64,000 bases of DNA from Cordia subcordata. Lineage: Eukaryota; Streptophyta; Magnoliopsida; Boraginales; Cordiaceae. The notes beneath the pieces were generated by a model. It had not been told where the DNA came from. It saw only the letters and a list, made by a program, of their open reading frames with translations, and did no database searches. Location of the stretch: assembly GCA_028554755.1 (NCBI GenBank), contig JAPTOF010000019.1:444001-508000 (forward strand), given 5' to 3'. This document shows, piece after piece, positions 62,529 through 64,000 of this stretch (position 1 is the stretch's first letter; every line of letters begins with the position of its first letter). Made by a program: the position numbers and the translations under genes.

Positions 62529-62738
62529 AAATAATTTTATTTTACATGTATATGAATGAAATTAGAAAAAATTTAAACATATATCTATACTAAAGAAATT
62601 AATGCGTGATATGTTAATTAACGGCAGCACATACATAAATTATATATATATATATATATATACCTAACAAGCACATTGCCAAATGCATCCGCCTTTTAAT
62701 TATGATATTCATGAATAAGCAGATGATACCTGCATGCT

Positions 62739-63068
62739 TTATTCGTCCTTGGCGCTTATCAGATTTTCGATCCTACTGATCTCCGGGGGAAAACCAATAT
62801 TGTCATTCGGCATCAAAGGCCAGCTGCTGCAATCGTCATGATGATCATCAGAATCATCTTCGGTTTCAATGTAGATGCAAGAACATCGTTCCAGAGACAT
62901 GAAGAATGCAGCTGCGACGCCATGTATGAATCTTAGAGCCACTCCATCAACCCTTTTGAACACCGCCACGCAACTTGTCGCTGGTTTTCTTGAACTACTT
63001 GCGTCCATCTTTTTATTGGGAAGGCTCATGTTGCATACTTCAAGAGTACTACTAGCACTTTTATCCAT
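62739..63068 (-). CDS. Small plant protein of unknown function
   Basis: 109 residues, no intron needed. Basic Ser/Lys-rich start (1-32), then a hydrophobic-amphipathic stretch (about 33-60, CVAVFKRVDGVALRFIHGVAAAFF-type; one weak membrane or amphipathic helix), a short LERCSC motif, an acidic run (ETEDDSDDHHDD) and a polar tail. I do not recognise a named family. The modular layout and absence of low-complexity junk suggest a real gene rather than chance. Confidence 0.5.
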   Translation of the reverse strand: MDKSASSTLEVCNMSLPNKKMDASSSRKPATSCVAVFKRVDGVALRFIHGVAAAFFMSLERCSCIYIETEDDSDDHHDDCSSWPLMPNDNIGFPPEISRIENLISAKDE

Positions 63069-64000
63069 ATTGTTAGATTAAGAATATGACAGTCCTTGCC
63101 AATTGAAGGGATGATCTCTTCGATCGCTCTCGTTTCCTTAAAGTCTTCAGGCTTACAATTATATCCATCATTATTGGCGTGCCCTTTCAAATTATTGTCG
63201 ATTATTACACCGTACGTACTGCTGCCTACCTTTCATCTAGAGCAGAAATAATGAAAGAATTAACTGGATTACGACCTTAATTAAAAGATAAATTCAATAT
63301 TAATGAATTATTCATACAATTATGATGATAATAATTTAGATAATTTACCATATATCACTTGATCCCCTGATACATTTAGATCAAAATCAAACAAATTAAT
63401 CTACAAATACTTGCTACTTTAAGAAGACGCATTGCATATAGAAATTATCCTTAAAACAGAAATGGGGTCGGTATTTTTTTTTTTTTTCTATACATGCTTT
63501 TGTGTCTATGACGATATAAATGATCATTGCATGCATGATTATAACTTCAAACCTTTTACATAAAGAAAGACAACTACTTGACAATATCTCCAACCCAATC
63601 CAACTTTGCATATCTATCACCAATAAAGTCATTTAATTATTATTAAAGATGATGATATTGCTTTTCTCCATGACCACTTTCCGTCTAACTTTTTAAGTGC
63701 CCCGTTGGTACGGGGACTAGTACTAATTCTAGTCATTTTAGGGAATAATATCTTAATTTAAGAGTAAAATAAGTGTATAACAGTTCATGTAGTACCAAAA
63801 GTCTCACAATTAATTTTTATGGTGAGTAAAAGTTGCACACACATTCCCTACTGTTTACATTCACTTTAACAATATTAAAATTTAAAGCAAAAAAAGACAT
63901 TATAACTTTATCCTTCTCTTTCATTTTCTTTTTTTGTTCAAACACGTGAAAAAACAAAAATTCTCACCTGGGGCGGAGAAGGTGGTGACAGAAAGGAGGA
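63069..64000. other. Upstream flank of the small protein and window end
   Basis: AT-rich, nothing recognised. Confidence 0.4.

Overview
The window is nuclear DNA from a flowering plant, most likely a eudicot; I do not name a species. The signs are AT-rich spacers, short spliced exons with GT-AG borders, plant-only gene families (AINTEGUMENTA, GRF, group S bZIP, RLP44), a miR396 site, and many small transposable elements (MITEs, a Helitron, a solo LTR, copia debris).

Layout. 1-1.4 kb: decayed Ty1/copia polyprotein. 1.9-2.8 kb: two Tourist-like MITEs. 4.3-5.1 kb: RLP44 (-). 5.7-7.6 kb: two opposed copies of one hAT-type MITE, each with an 8-bp target duplication. 11.6-12.6 kb: element with long terminal inverted repeats. 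16.1-19.2 kb: nine-exon AINTEGUMENTA orthologue (-). 20.7-21.6 kb: short-chain dehydrogenase (-). 25.8-27.1 kb: two-RRM RNA-binding protein (-), flanked by a ~0.5-kb inverted repeat. 29.7-32.5 kb: chloroplast peroxiredoxin-like protein (-). 36.3-37.6 kb: Helitron. 42.1-45.3 kb: growth-regulating factor (+). 47.0-47.5 kb: probable two-snoRNA gene (-) with site II, telo-box and TATA motifs. 47.6-49.4 kb: three-deep nest of elements. 51.1-51.7 kb: DUF688-like protein (+). 55.7-56.4 kb: group S bZIP (-). 58.2-59.5 kb: solo LTR. 62.7-63.1 kb: small unknown protein (-).

How the genes relate. ANT, GRF1/2 and bZIP6/7 are close neighbours in Arabidopsis as I remember it (At4g37730-37740-37750, with the At2g22840-22850 duplicate), so this looks like an old syntenic block stretched by insertions. 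ANT and GRF both promote organ growth. RLP44 links cell-wall sensing to brassinosteroid signalling. The other genes look unrelated.

The most unusual object is the snoRNA gene. One of its C/D RNAs carries two antisense elements that both match the 3' part of plant U6 snRNA as I recall it; the other matches 18S rRNA. I saw no tRNA, rRNA or CRISPR. All coordinates and splice sites come from reading the sequence by eye.
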